A DNA stretch of 64,000 nucleotides from Bacteroides rodentium JCM 16496 (GCF_000614125.1 NZ_BAKJ01000011.1:51901-115900), one strand, 5' to 3'; shown: positions 33,583 to 43,165, numbered from the stretch's first letter. Notes: a model not told the origin generated them from the letters alone. A program made the numbers and translations.

Positions 33583-33738
33583 TTTTTCACACCGGAGATT
33601 AAAATTGTCAAATAGTTGAAAAACAATGAAGTATGATGCATATTTATGGCTTTTTCAAAAGCCTTAAAAAAAGCCACTGAATTGGCGAAATCCAACTTCA
33701 CAAATATGTAATGAAATGCGTAGCGAGGGTAAAAAAAG

Positions 33739-33768
33739 AACCCTTGAACTATCTCTAATTCAAGGGTT
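33739..33768 (-). terminator. Terminator of tRNA-Phe
   Basis: AACCCTTGAA (33739-33748) pairs with TTCAAGGGTT (33759-33768). On the minus strand it is followed by CTTTTTTT. Confidence 0.8.
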
Positions 33769-33801
33769 TTCATGCGTTAGAAGCAACTATGTACTTTGCT
33801 T

Positions 33802-33877
33802 TGGTGGTGCCACCAGGAATCGAACCGGGGACACAAGGATTTTCAGTCCTTTGCTCTACCAACTGAGCTATGGCACC
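33802..33877 (-). tRNA. tRNA-Phe (GAA)
   Basis: Cloverleaf on the minus strand: acceptor GGTGCCA/TGGCACC, anticodon loop with GAA (ACTGAAAATC), T arm with GGTTCGATTCC, and an encoded CCA at 33802-33804. It is intact, with its own terminator, so the ICE junction near 33.58 kb did not disrupt it. Confidence 0.95.
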
Positions 33878-33950
33878 TTTTTCGTTTGCGGGTGCAAAGA
33901 TAAAGAGTTTTTTTTATACCGCAAGGCTTTTTGAGGAAAAATATCTAAAA

Positions 33951-33984
33951 AAGGTGCCTCTTACTCTATGGAGCGAGGCACCTT
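33951..33984 (-). terminator. Terminator of mdh
   Basis: AAGGTGCCTC (33951-33960) with GAGGCACCTT (33975-33984); T-rich after the stem on the minus strand. Confidence 0.75.
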
Positions 33985-34014
33985 ACTTCTAAAAATCATT
34001 TGTTATCGAAGAAA

Positions 34015-35016
34015 TCAGTCGATATTCGGATTGATGCTGTGCCAGTCTTTGATGGCAGGCAGTACACCCATTTCTATCACCTCGTCACGAAGTTTGCAGA
34101 GATGGGCATAGCTTTCTTTCAGTTTGGCTTCTTCTTCGGGTGTGCCGTTTAGTTCCTTATAGTGTACACCGTCTTTGGTAATTTCAGTTTCCATTGCCAT
34201 CATGATGTGGTCGAAGCCGTGGCTGTGTACATATGTACCGGCAGGCCAGCGGAACGGTTTGCCACCCATCGCTGCAGCTATCATTTCGATGGAGACGTAT
34301 GCCGGGCTCTGGAAGGAAGAGCGTCCACGGAGGGCGATGATGTTGGCACCGCCTTTGGTTACCTTAGTCTGGATTTCGACCCACTGTTCTTTAGTCAGGG
34401 CAGGGGTGCCGATGATATCAAGTAACGGTTTGCCGTCCACCTTGGCGGTAGAGGCATATACAGCCATCTGTTCACCATGACCGCCGTAGGTACGGCAATT
34501 TTCGATTTTGTCGGGGGCGATGCCGAAGTGCTTGGAAAGTTCACTGCGCAGGCGGGTGCTGTCGAGGGCAGCCAGTGTGGTCACTTGTGAAGGTTTCAGG
34601 CCGGAATACAACAAGGTAATCAGACCGGTGATGTCGGCAGGGTTGAAGATGACAACCACGTGCTTCACATCCGGACAGTAAGCTTTTACATTCTTGCCGA
34701 ATTCTTCGGCAATAGCGGCATTGCCTTTCAAAAGGTCTTCGCGGGTCATGCCGGCCTTGCGGGCGGCACCGCCTGATGATACCACATACTTGGCGCCGGT
34801 CAGCGCTTCTTTGATATCGGAGGTAAATGTGATGTTCATTCCTTCGAATCCGCAGTGGAACAGCTCTTCGGCCACACCTTCCAGTCCGGGGGCATAAGGG
34901 TCGTACAGACATAGGTTGGGAGTGAGATGCATCATGATTGCAGTCTGTGCCATGTTTGAACCGATCATGCCGGCTGCACCGACGATTGTCAATTTGTCAT
35001 TTGTTAGAAATTCCAT
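34015..35016 (-). CDS. mdh: Malate dehydrogenase
   Basis: 333 residues from MEFLTNDKLTIVGAAGMIGS at 35016. The Rossmann motif GAAGMIGS is at the start, followed by YDPYAPG. The active-site region has the proton-relay histidine in CRTYGGHGEQM near residue 174 and substrate arginines around 83-160. It converts malate and oxaloacetate with NAD and serves the fumarate/succinate pathway of Bacteroides. Lactate/malate dehydrogenases share the fold; the malate assignment follows Bacteroides precedent. A -7 box TATCTTTG lies at 35069-35076 on the minus strand. Single gene, divergent from the S1-domain gene. Confidence 0.88.
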   Translation of the reverse strand: MEFLTNDKLTIVGAAGMIGSNMAQTAIMMHLTPNLCLYDPYAPGLEGVAEELFHCGFEGMNITFTSDIKEALTGAKYVVSSGGAARKAGMTREDLLKGNAAIAEEFGKNVKAYCPDVKHVVVIFNPADITGLITLLYSGLKPSQVTTLAALDSTRLRSELSKHFGIAPDKIENCRTYGGHGEQMAVYASTAKVDGKPLLDIIGTPALTKEQWVEIQTKVTKGGANIIALRGRSSFQSPAYVSIEMIAAAMGGKPFRWPAGTYVHSHGFDHIMMAMETEITKDGVHYKELNGTPEEEAKLKESYAHLCKLRDEVIEMGVLPAIKDWHSINPNID

Positions 35017-35068
35017 ATTTTTTTTATTTAAAAGTGAATAATGCTTTTGCTTATTGATTGTCACGATA

Positions 35069-35076
35069 CAAAGATA
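35069..35076 (-). promoter_or_regulatory. Predicted -7 box of mdh
   Basis: TATCTTTG on the minus strand, 53 bp before the mdh start; exact match to TAnnTTTG. Confidence 0.6.
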
Positions 35077-35173
35077 ACCTTTTTTAAAGGGAGTTGTTCA
35101 TAGAAAAAAGTTATCTTTTAGAGCGAAAAGTTATTTCTTTCTTTTCAGGCTGCTGCATTGTGTACAAATTGCT

Positions 35174-35181
35174 TATCTTTG
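35174..35181 (+). promoter_or_regulatory. Predicted -7 box of the S1-domain gene
   Basis: TATCTTTG on the plus strand, 28 bp before the start at 35210; exact match to TAnnTTTG. Confidence 0.6.
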
Positions 35182-35209
35182 TTGGAAAAACGAAGATAAG
35201 CAAGAAATT

Positions 35210-36046
35210 ATGAGCATTGAGTTAGGAAAGTACAATACGCTGGAAGTGGTGAAGGCGGTGGACTTCGGCATGTATTTGGACGGTGGCGAAGAAGGTGAAA
35301 TTCTGCTCCCGTCGCGTTATGTCCCCCAAGATTGTAAGGTGGGAGACAGACTGAACGTTTTTATATATCTTGATAATGAAGAACGCCTGGTTGCCACTAC
35401 TTTAGCACCATTGGTGCAGGTGGGACAGTTCGCATGTCTGGAGGTTGCATGGATTAATCAGTATGGCGCTTTTCTCAACTGGGGATTGATGAAGGACCTT
35501 TTCGTCCCTTTCCGCGAGCAGAAGATGAAGATGCAGGTGGGAAAGAAATATGTGATTCATGCCCATTTGGATGATGAAAGCTACCGTATCGTGGCATCGG
35601 CCAAGGTAGACCGTTATCTTTCCAAAGAGAAGGCCGCCTATGAGCCGGGGCAGGAGGTGGATATCCTGATTTGGCAGAAAACGGACTTGGGGTTCAAGGC
35701 AATCATAGACAATGAATATGGCGGCTTGCTGTACGAGAGCGAGATATTTCAACCACTGCACACGGGCATGAGGATGAAAGCCTATGTAAAGCAGGTGCGT
35801 GAAGACGGCAAGATAGACCTGCTGCTTCAAAAAACGGGGCAGGCTAAAGTGGAAGACTTCTCGGCTACTCTGCTGGACTATATCCGTGGGCAGGGCGGAC
35901 GGACAACCTTGAACGACAAGAGTCCGGCAGAAGAAATCTATGCAACTTTCGGTGTCAGCAAGAAAACCTTCAAAAAGGCTGTGGGAGATTTGTACAAAAA
36001 ACATCTGGTTGTATTGGAGGAAGATGGAATCGGGATTAGGAATTAG
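35210..36046 (+). CDS. S1 RNA-binding domain protein (CvfB/YitL-like)
   Basis: 278 residues with a chain of S1-like OB folds: about 1-65 (EVVKAVDFGMYLDGGEEGEI), 70-135 (AWINQYGAFLNWGLMKDLF) and 145-215 (IWQKTDLGFKAIIDNEYGGL). A winged-helix C-terminus follows (about 225-278, FGVSKKTFKKAVGDLYKKHL). This is the CvfB/YitL layout, an RNA-binding regulator group whose target is unknown in Bacteroides. No neighbour suggests a partner. Confidence 0.85.
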   Translation: MSIELGKYNTLEVVKAVDFGMYLDGGEEGEILLPSRYVPQDCKVGDRLNVFIYLDNEERLVATTLAPLVQVGQFACLEVAWINQYGAFLNWGLMKDLFVPFREQKMKMQVGKKYVIHAHLDDESYRIVASAKVDRYLSKEKAAYEPGQEVDILIWQKTDLGFKAIIDNEYGGLLYESEIFQPLHTGMRMKAYVKQVREDGKIDLLLQKTGQAKVEDFSATLLDYIRGQGGRTTLNDKSPAEEIYATFGVSKKTFKKAVGDLYKKHLVVLEEDGIGIRN

Positions 36047-36091
36047 TCCCGGTCATTAGGAATTTCCCTACTTGTAAATAGAGACAATCAT

Positions 36092-36121
36092 TAGGGAGGG
36101 GAATTTCCTCTCCCTATTTTT
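36092..36121 (+). terminator. Terminator after the S1-domain gene
   Basis: TAGGGAG...CTCCCTA stem followed by TTTTT. Confidence 0.75.
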
Positions 36122-36146
36122 GTCGTACAATAAAAAAAGAAAAGTC

Positions 36147-36757
36147 ATGATACGTCATTTGATATTAAGTGTTTGTCTGGTCCTGGTAGCGTTTCCCGCA
36201 ATAAAAGCGGCGCCCATAGACGGAATCCGTATAGAAAGTCCATACCGTAGAGTAGTGGTGCTGGTCGACGGACAGCAGGTTTGCCTGCCTACTTTCAGTT
36301 GTTTTGTAGCCAATCTGCACGGCAGCTGCCGGGTGGAGGTCTATGAAGAACCGTCCCGTGGGAACAATCCTCGAAGCGGGAAACTTCTGTATGAGGAACG
36401 TATACATTGTTCTATCAATGAAGTGAAAGAAATCTTCATTCCGGAGGGCAGCGGCCCGGTGATGTCACCCTCTGCCTTCGAGCAGTTTATGGGCTGATGG
36501 AGAAACAGAGCTTCGATTCTGACCGTAAGGAAGTTCTCGACCATGCTTTGCTGACTTCCTGGTTCACTACTGACCAATGCATCCGTCTGATGGATTTTTA
36601 CCGTTTCGACAGTGAAAAGAAGCTGTTGATGAAGAAGATTTATCCTAAAATAGCCGATAAACCGAATTTTTATTATGCGATAGACAAGCTGACCTTTTCG
36701 TCGGACAAGAACGAGATAAATGCTTTCATCAAACAATATCATGAGAAGAATAACTAA
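36147..36757 (+). CDS. Secreted DUF4476 protein, apparent frameshift
   Basis: Two frames, 36147-36497 and 36497-36757, read as one protein of about 203 residues. The first gives a signal peptide (MIRHLILSVCLVLVAFPAIKA) and a small beta domain ending MSPSAFEQFMG. The second begins MEKQSFDSDRKEVLDHALLT, the DUF4476 domain. In DUF4476 proteins these parts are continuous, and one extra C at 36494 joins them as FMGLMEKQSFDSD. Two overlapping genes are the less likely reading. Function unknown; secreted. Confidence 0.65.
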
Positions 36758-36770
36758 AAAAGGAGGGATT

Positions 36771-37637
36771 ATGAAACGGATTATATTTATATTTCTTGCC
36801 GCTATGATGAGTACAGCTGTTTGCAGTGCGGCAATGAGCAACAGCAAAGTACGTAAAGAGACCCGCTTTCTTACGGACAAGATGGCCTATGAACTGAATC
36901 TGAATACAGAACAATATAATGACGTGTACGAAATAAACTATGATTTTATTTCCGGTATACGCTATCTGATGGATGATGTCCTTCGGGGTGAGGAATGGGC
37001 CTTGAACCGTTATTACGACTATTTGGATGTGCGCAATGACGACCTCCATTGGGTATTGAGCAATAAGCAGTATAGCCGTTTTATGCAGGCGGCTTATTTC
37101 TACCGTCCGGTTTATGTCAGTGGCGGACGTTGGTCTTTCAGGGTTTACATAACCTATACCAATCATAATCATTTCTATTTTCCGCGACCATATCATTACC
37201 GCACGTATTGTGGCGGCCACTATCGTACGCATTATAGCAACAGCTATTACCGCGGGCGCTATCATCATCCGCACTATACCGGTTCGTGGAGTATCCGGAA
37301 CAATAAGTCATACCACACTACCCGCCGTTCCGACTTCGGTGCTGTGAACATCCGTCCCAACTCTGGCCGTCGACCGGCCACCAGGGACGACGTCTACACC
37401 CCGCGGCGCAGCAACAGCAGCACCCGTAGCAATGGCAGGAGCAATACCCGCGAAAACGGTACTGTCCGCGAGAACAGCCGCCGGGATAACAGCCGCCGTG
37501 GCAACAGCAGCACTGTCCGCGATAACAGTCGCAGCAGCAATAGCGGCAGCCGCACTCGCAGCAAGGCGGGCAACAGCCGCCGCAGCTCCAGCAAGGAAAA
37601 GACGGAAAGCGCCAGGACGGAACGTACAAGACGCTGA
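36771..37637 (+). CDS. Secreted protein with Arg/Ser/Asn-rich tail
   Basis: 288 residues from MKRIIFIFLAAMMSTAVCSA, with a strong Shine-Dalgarno-like AAGGAGGGA. After the signal peptide comes a helical domain (about 30-100, TRFLTDKMAYELNLNTEQYN). Next is a histidine/tyrosine-rich stretch (about 130-180), then a low-complexity tail of about 100 residues rich in R, S and N. The helical part resembles periplasmic Spy/CpxP-like or DUF3347-type repeats only loosely. The His/Tyr stretch could bind metal. Function unknown. Downstream of the DUF4476 gene by 14 bp and likely co-transcribed. Confidence 0.65.
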   Translation: MKRIIFIFLAAMMSTAVCSAAMSNSKVRKETRFLTDKMAYELNLNTEQYNDVYEINYDFISGIRYLMDDVLRGEEWALNRYYDYLDVRNDDLHWVLSNKQYSRFMQAAYFYRPVYVSGGRWSFRVYITYTNHNHFYFPRPYHYRTYCGGHYRTHYSNSYYRGRYHHPHYTGSWSIRNNKSYHTTRRSDFGAVNIRPNSGRRPATRDDVYTPRRSNSSTRSNGRSNTRENGTVRENSRRDNSRRGNSSTVRDNSRSSNSGSRTRSKAGNSRRSSSKEKTESARTERTRR

Positions 37638-37716
37638 CCAAATCTTTGTTTCATTAGGTTCATCCCCTTCACCGGAGGAGGCGAAAGCCCTGTTCACGGG
37701 CGTTGCGGGTGAAAGT

Positions 37717-37754
37717 AAGCCGGAAACAGACCTTTCAGAGGGGCTTTCCGGCTT
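37717..37754. terminator. Bidirectional terminator
   Basis: AAGCCGGAAA (37717-37726) pairs with TTTCCGGCTT (37745-37754), between convergent genes. An outer inverted repeat (GGCGAAAGCC/GGCTTTCGCC) extends it. Confidence 0.75.
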
Positions 37755-37764
37755 TCGCCTTGTT

Positions 37765-38262
37765 TCACCTCGGAGGAGCGGATGTCTCTTCTTCTTCTTC
37801 CCCGGGCAGCGTCCGCTCCCGTTCCAGCGTTTCGGGACGTAGCGCGTCGGCAGGGAAGTACTTGCTGAGCGGGTAGCGGAAGAAGTCCATCTCCGCAGCC
37901 AGTTCCCTCGTCAGCCCCCTGTCCGGCTTGAAGTAGATGCGCGACAGCCGCACCTGTCCGGGTGTCACGTCGTCGGGATGCTCAAACCCGTCGCTCGTCA
38001 CCGCCACAAGGAAGGTGCCCAGTCCCTTGATGGTTACCGACTCGCCTTCCTTCAGCGCGTCCTTGATGAACTTCGGCAGGTCGAGCAGCACACTTTGCAC
38101 GTCGCCCGCTGTAGTGCCCTTGCGCCGGGCCATGCGCCGGGCCAGGATGTCCGTCGTCACACCCCCGCGCGGCTGCAGGGTGCGCTGTACGGCATAGTAC
38201 AGTTGCTTCATCCCCTCGGCGGTGTGGAAGAGCTTCTTCCTTACCAGATAAATCATTCCCAT
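37765..38262 (-). CDS. HU-like DNA-binding protein
   Basis: 165 residues. The central part has the HU/IHF signature SVTIKGLGTFLVAVTSDGFE, preceded by helices (TTDILARRMARRKGTTAGDV). The N-terminus is longer than in HU, and an acidic, proline-rich tail ends the protein, as in the HU-like family that Bacteroidales carry in several copies. It should bind and bend DNA. Its 5' leader starts among palindromic repeats at 38436. Confidence 0.75.
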   Translation of the reverse strand: MGMIYLVRKKLFHTAEGMKQLYYAVQRTLQPRGGVTTDILARRMARRKGTTAGDVQSVLLDLPKFIKDALKEGESVTIKGLGTFLVAVTSDGFEHPDDVTPGQVRLSRIYFKPDRGLTRELAAEMDFFRYPLSKYFPADALRPETLERERTLPGEEEEETSAPPR

Positions 38263-38435
38263 AATCAGTTTCCTTTCATTTTAATATCGACAACCTTGAG
38301 CCGGATGCACGGATTTCCCCTATACCCGGCACGCGGTTTTCCGGCAACTGCAATTCCTTTCCTCCGGCTTCGGCATATCTTTGCTTCAGCCCCGGCACAT
38401 CCTTGCTTTCCGGGTGGAGGACTATTGTCTTGTCT

Positions 38436-38499
38436 GCACAAGATGGTATCTTATGCAACGTAAGATGCATCTTGTACGGTGTAAGATGCCATCTTGTGC
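38436..38499. repeat. Palindromic repeat cluster at the HU-like gene promoter
   Basis: GCACAAGATGGTATCTTA (38436-38453) is inverted at 38482-38499 as TAAGATGCCATCTTGTGC, with another AAGATGCATCTT palindrome between. A minus-strand -7 box TATCTTTG lies at 38502-38509, so the repeats cover the predicted transcription start. Likely operator for autoregulation or a DNA structure bound by the HU-like protein. Confidence 0.55.
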
Positions 38500-38501
38500 A
38501 G

Positions 38502-38509
38502 CAAAGATA
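38502..38509 (-). promoter_or_regulatory. Predicted -7 box of the HU-like gene
   Basis: TATCTTTG on the minus strand, an exact TAnnTTTG match, about 240 bp upstream of the start codon. Confidence 0.5.
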
Positions 38510-38578
38510 AGGTTTCTCGGGATGAAAAGCAAGGATATTACTGCCATTGAAGAAGGAGCTTATGATGGAGGCACTTAT

Positions 38579-40546
38579 CTACTTCTGGTGCATAATGGGA
38601 TTGGCTGTTGGGAGAGCCTTTGCTGTCTCCTCCCTCAGCACCACGTTACTGATGTCTATCTGCGCCGCTTCTCCCTCGCTGATGATTCCTTTCTTTACCA
38701 GCCTTTCCGCAATGAGGCTGAAGTAGTCTGCCTGGTTCTCCTTCAGCCGTCCGTCTTCGGTGAAAGAGTTGCGCCAGTGCTTGGGCTTGGGGATGATGGA
38801 GGCGAGGTAGATGCACTCCTCCGTACTGAGCTGTGAGGGGCGCTTGCCGAAGTAGAAGTCGGCGGCTTCACGGATGCCGTAAATCATCGGTCCCCATTCG
38901 GCTATGTTCAGATAGACCTCAAGCATGCGCTCTTTGGAGGTCAGCCGCTCGGTCTCTATCAGCCAGACTATCAGGGCTTCTTCCAGCTTGCGGGCGATGT
39001 TCTTGTTGCGGTTCAGAAACACGTTTTTTATCAGCTGCATGGAGATGGTGCTACCGCCGCGGGCAAAGCGGTGCTTTTGCAGGTCGTAGACGAGGGCTTC
39101 GCGCATGGCGTCGGGCAAGAATCCGCGGTGATGGAAGAATGCCCCGTCCTCGCTCTGCATGACCGACATCTGGAGCCGTTGCGGAATGCTGTCCAGTGAC
39201 ATGAAGTGCTCCCAGGACGGCCCGACGGGGAAGGTGCGCACGGGCTGGCCGTTCTCGTAGGCCGTGTATTCAAATTCGCCGGACATCTTGCCGAGGTTGG
39301 CCTTTCCATGGCTCTGGATGCGGAAGCCCTTTTCCTTCAGTTCCGATTCCAGCTTCAGGCTGTCAAGCCGGGAGAAATCAATGTCCAGCAGGAATTGGTA
39401 GGCCAGTTGCCCGGAAACCCGTATGCCTTCAAGATTGCCGAACAAGCCTTTCGGCAGGGAGCTGAACAGCTCTTCGGCCGGAAACCAGGGCTTGCGCACG
39501 GAGGCGGTGAAGTGCCATCCTTCCTTCCCCGTATCATCCAGCCGGACCCGTTCGGCCTTAAGATAAGGATGGAAAGTCAGACTGTTGAAGCGTACCAGGC
39601 TGGCGCTGTCCAGTTCCATGGCTTGCGGGGTGATGTTCAGACGGAAGTCCAGCTTTCCGTGGTCGAGATTGATGGGGGCAGGGGACAGCCGCTTGTGATG
39701 TACTTGCAGCCCGGATACTTCCGATTGTCCGGTGAGGCTGTTCGATTTTCCGCTTGCCTTCTCCTGGAACAGGCTGAATTTAAGGCTGTCGAACTGTACT
39801 TCGGCACCGAAGCGGCGTTGGATGTAAGGTACTGTCAGGCGGGGGGCGTATACGTTGACGCAGAGCCGTCTGTCAGAAGGGTTGATTTCTCCTTCTGTGT
39901 TCCATTGCTGTGTCAGCGTATCTTCCGTGATGGATATTGCGGAATGGAAATGGTGCTTGTCAATGCGGAACTCCGGTATGCGGAGGGTGACGAAGTTGCT
40001 GTCTTTGCGCTCGTTGATGCAAAGATGGGTCATGTTTCCGTCACCGGGCAGCAAGCCGAACAGCAGGTTGAGTATTGTATGGGTGTGCCGGGCATAGTCC
40101 GTTGGCATGTGTTCCTGGCCTGAGGGCTGTGCCCCTTCTGCAGACGGGGCTGTATGGGGAGGCAGGAAAAGAAAATCATAGTTTGCTGTGGAGTCTTGTT
40201 TTATGAAGTCCAGCTTGAGGCCGTCCATCTGTACATTCCTTACTTTGATGTTTCCCCAAAGGAGTTTCCACAGGCTGATGCGGACTTCGAGGGAGTGCAG
40301 GCGGAGAAGAGTGTCGCGGTGTTCGGGGACAACGGTAAAGCCGTGCAGGGAGACTGTACTCAGTCCTTTCATGGTCAGCTTGTCATAGGCTATGTCCAGC
40401 TTGTACCGTTGCTCCAGCCGGTCGATGCGTCGGTCTGCTACGTGTTGAAGCAGGCTTCCGCGACAAAGGTACAGCGTTGCCATTGCGAGGAAGAGCATTG
40501 AAACGATTGCTGCCGGGACAGCAATTCTTGTCTTGGGCTTAATCAT
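38579..40546 (-). CDS. Peptidoglycan transglycosylase (GT51) with AsmA-like N-terminus
   Basis: 655 residues from MIKPKTRIAVPAAIVSMLFL at 40546, one N-terminal membrane anchor. Residues about 60-400 look like the beta-rich AsmA/DUF748 fold (LEVRISLWKLLWGNIKVRNV). The C-terminal 200 residues are the GT51 domain: catalytic motif EDGAFFHHRGF, then GGSTISMQLIKNVFL and RKLEEALIVWLIE. It polymerises lipid II at the membrane without a transpeptidase domain, like MtgA. The AsmA-like addition is a Bacteroidetes feature and could be an envelope docking part. Single gene. Confidence 0.85.
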   Translation of the reverse strand: MIKPKTRIAVPAAIVSMLFLAMATLYLCRGSLLQHVADRRIDRLEQRYKLDIAYDKLTMKGLSTVSLHGFTVVPEHRDTLLRLHSLEVRISLWKLLWGNIKVRNVQMDGLKLDFIKQDSTANYDFLFLPPHTAPSAEGAQPSGQEHMPTDYARHTHTILNLLFGLLPGDGNMTHLCINERKDSNFVTLRIPEFRIDKHHFHSAISITEDTLTQQWNTEGEINPSDRRLCVNVYAPRLTVPYIQRRFGAEVQFDSLKFSLFQEKASGKSNSLTGQSEVSGLQVHHKRLSPAPINLDHGKLDFRLNITPQAMELDSASLVRFNSLTFHPYLKAERVRLDDTGKEGWHFTASVRKPWFPAEELFSSLPKGLFGNLEGIRVSGQLAYQFLLDIDFSRLDSLKLESELKEKGFRIQSHGKANLGKMSGEFEYTAYENGQPVRTFPVGPSWEHFMSLDSIPQRLQMSVMQSEDGAFFHHRGFLPDAMREALVYDLQKHRFARGGSTISMQLIKNVFLNRNKNIARKLEEALIVWLIETERLTSKERMLEVYLNIAEWGPMIYGIREAADFYFGKRPSQLSTEECIYLASIIPKPKHWRNSFTEDGRLKENQADYFSLIAERLVKKGIISEGEAAQIDISNVVLREETAKALPTANPIMHQK

Positions 40547-40625
40547 CTGATTATTCAATTTTTGCGCCGCAAAGGTAACCAATTAAGCCGTTCCTTGTCC
40601 GATATTGCCGGGGAAATTGCAGGAT

Positions 40626-40668
40626 AAAAAAACTCCCCTCCCGCCTGCATGAGGCAGGGGGAGGGAGA
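40626..40668 (-). terminator. Terminator of the efflux operon
   Basis: CTCCCTCCCCCTGCCT...AGGCGGGAGGGGAG on the minus strand followed by TTTTTTT, after the TolC-like gene. Confidence 0.8.
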
Positions 40669-40703
40669 ATCAAACACAACAACTAAAATTATACTTCGTC
40701 TGT

Positions 40704-42031
40704 CTATTCAATCGGTTCTCCCTTGTAGAAGTCCAGAATCTTGGTACGGAACAGATAGTCATACTTGGCTTGCAGTTCATCGCTCTGGGATTTCATAAGG
40801 TTTTGTTTGGCTTCATTGTATTCTACGGCATTCGCTTTTCCGTTCTCATACTTTTCGCTCATCAGCTTGAAGGACTCTTCGCTGGCAACGGTGGCTGTAT
40901 GGCTGCTGGTATATTTGCTTTCGGCAGCAGCGGCGTTGTACCATGCTTGTTGGATTTCCTTATAAAGTGTCTTCTTGGCATTATCCAGTTGCAAGGCATA
41001 GTTCTCACGTTGCAGGCGTGCCGTGCGTACCCGGTTACGGTAGAGAGACGGTTGAAAATAGGCACGCTGAGGTTGAATCCTACATATTTGTTGAAGTTGT
41101 CGTTCATCTGCTGGCTGAAGGTACGGTCGATGGTAGAATAGTAATTCGTACCGAGACTGCCGTTCAGGCTCAGTTGCGGGTAGTAGTTGCTCTGGGCAAT
41201 ACGGATATTGTGTTTACTGCCTTCCAAGCGGAACTGTGCAGCTTGTATGGAAGCCTTACTCACCATGGCTGTTTGGAATATCTCATCCGGAGGAGTGAGA
41301 GGGACTAAATCCAGATTGACTGCCGGAGATTCCAGATTGAACCCTTCCGGTGTTTCCAGTTCGATAAGCTGGCTAAGGTCGAGCAGGGCCAACTTATAGT
41401 TGTTGTTTGTCTGCACTACATTCATCTCGTCTTGTGCCACACGTGCTTTGGCTTCTGCCAGTTCTGCCGGAGAGGCTTTTCCCAAGTCGGCAAGCCGGCT
41501 GATGCGGACATATTGCTCTTTGCTCAATTGCACTTGTCCCAACGCCACCTGGTGGAGCTCTTCATTGAACAGCACCTGCAGGTAGGCCGAAGCTATATTG
41601 ATGGCAATGTCTTCCTTGGCTTTGTCCAGGTCGGCAATGGCAGCTTTGAGGTTTAGTTTGGCCAATGCATACTGGTGGGGAATTTCCAGACCGGTAAAGA
41701 TAGGTATGCTGGTATTGACAGACATATTAGTGCCGTGGCTGCTGGTGTTGACGTATACAGTGGAATAGTCTCCCGTATCCTCATTTTTGATGGCTGTTTG
41801 CGTACGTCCCCAGTTCCAGCTCTGGCCGGCACTGGCATTCAGGTTCGGCAGTCGTGCCCATTTGGCTGTATTTACTTCGACAGCACTCTGTTCGGCAGCG
41901 TTGGCTGTTTGGCGGATACTGATGTTATGCTCGATGGCATAGTCTATGCATTGGCGCAAAGACCATCGTTCCTGCGCCTGCACTGAGATACTACCGAATA
42001 TTGCGAGGTATAAGAATATCTTTTTATTCAT
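40704..42031 (-). CDS. TolC-family outer-membrane efflux protein, apparent frameshift
   Basis: The first frame runs from 42031 with a signal peptide (MNKKIFLYLAIFGSISVQAQ) to SVPIFNRLST. The second resumes one base later as NRVRTARLQRENYALQLDNA and ends at 40704. One extra C at 41039-41040 (ACCGT to ACCCGT) joins them into about 443 residues, normal for this family. Repeated long helices and PIFNRL are typical of the tunnel protein of tripartite exporters. Last gene of the five-gene exporter operon. Confidence 0.8.
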
Positions 42032-42061
42032 ATCGTATATCTTTTTAAGCTATTCTGTTTG

Positions 42062-43165
42062 TTAATCCTTTTTCTCTGCACCGCGAATCTTATCCTGGGC
42101 ACTGATACCGCTTTTGATGGCAATCTTTATGCCGTCACTCATGCCGACCTGGATGGGACGGCGTTCGAACTTCTGTACCGGTACGCTGTCCGTCATTACA
42201 TATACAAAGGTGCTGTCACCATTGAATTCAACGGTACTTTCCGGTACGGCAAGCGTTTTCTGGGCACGGTCCAATACGATTTCTGCGTTGGCAGAATAGC
42301 CGGAACGTATCTGTACGCTGTCCGGTGCGGCAATGGCAGCTTTGATTTCAAACTGGTTGGCACCGTTTTCTTCCACACCCTTCGGGGATATGTATTCCAG
42401 TGTGGCATCGAACGAAAGATTCTGCAGGGCGCCGATTGTCAGTTTCACCGGCATGCCTTCGTGTACACGGCCCACTTCCGTTTCGTCAATGTTGCCGCGG
42501 AAAATCAAATCGTTCATGTTGGCAACGGTAGCGATGGTGGTTCCGTCATTGAAAGTGTTGCTCATGATAACCGAGTTACCTACTTTGATGGGTACATCCA
42601 AAATCAGACCGGTAATGGTGGAACGGATCAGGGTACTACTGAAAGAGGCACTGTTCTTGGTGATGCCTTCCTTTACAATTTCCAGGTTATCTTTTGCTGT
42701 CTGCAGTTCCTCGCGTGCCTGCTTCACGCTTACTTCCCCTTTTTCGTACTCTTCAGCGCTGATAAGCTTGTCGTTGTACAGCTTCTGGGTACGGGCGAAA
42801 TCCGTTTCGGCTTGGGCAGCGTTGATTTCCGCCAATCGTACGCGGCTTTCGGCAGAGTTCAATTGTCCCAGTTCGGGTATAACCTTTACTTTGGCAAGCA
42901 CTTCCCCTTGCTTCACACTTTGTCCTGCTTCCTTGTATACTTCGGCAATGATACCGGAAATCTGCGGCTTGATAAGGACTTCATCTCTCGGTTCCACTTT
43001 GCCGGTGGCTACGGTAGTCTTTTCAAGGTCTGTCACTTCCGGAACTATCGTTTCGTATACTGTTACTTTAGGTTGGGACTTCTGGTACAGAAAAACGAAT
43101 GTCCAAATGAATAAGGCAGCAATTACTACCAATAATGCGATTTTCAGAAACTTCTTTGTTTTCAT
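42062..43165 (-). CDS. Periplasmic adaptor of a MacA-like ABC exporter
   Basis: 367 residues with one N-terminal membrane anchor (about 8-25) and the HlyD/MacA layout: a lipoyl half (VLIKPQISGIIAEVYKEAGQ), an alpha hairpin (about 95-165) and a second lipoyl half (STITGLILDVPIKVGNSV). It would link the permease-ATPase complex to the TolC-like protein, 30 bp downstream. Confidence 0.88.
   Translation of the reverse strand: MKTKKFLKIALLVVIAALFIWTFVFLYQKSQPKVTVYETIVPEVTDLEKTTVATGKVEPRDEVLIKPQISGIIAEVYKEAGQSVKQGEVLAKVKVIPELGQLNSAESRVRLAEINAAQAETDFARTQKLYNDKLISAEEYEKGEVSVKQAREELQTAKDNLEIVKEGITKNSASFSSTLIRSTITGLILDVPIKVGNSVIMSNTFNDGTTIATVANMNDLIFRGNIDETEVGRVHEGMPVKLTIGALQNLSFDATLEYISPKGVEENGANQFEIKAAIAAPDSVQIRSGYSANAEIVLDRAQKTLAVPESTVEFNGDSTFVYVMTDSVPVQKFERRPIQVGMSDGIKIAIKSGISAQDKIRGAEKKD

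Noticed and set aside
42059..43114. 351-codon plus-strand frame opposite the adaptor gene
   Set aside because: Shadow frame; the minus-strand adaptor has clear family motifs and operon context.
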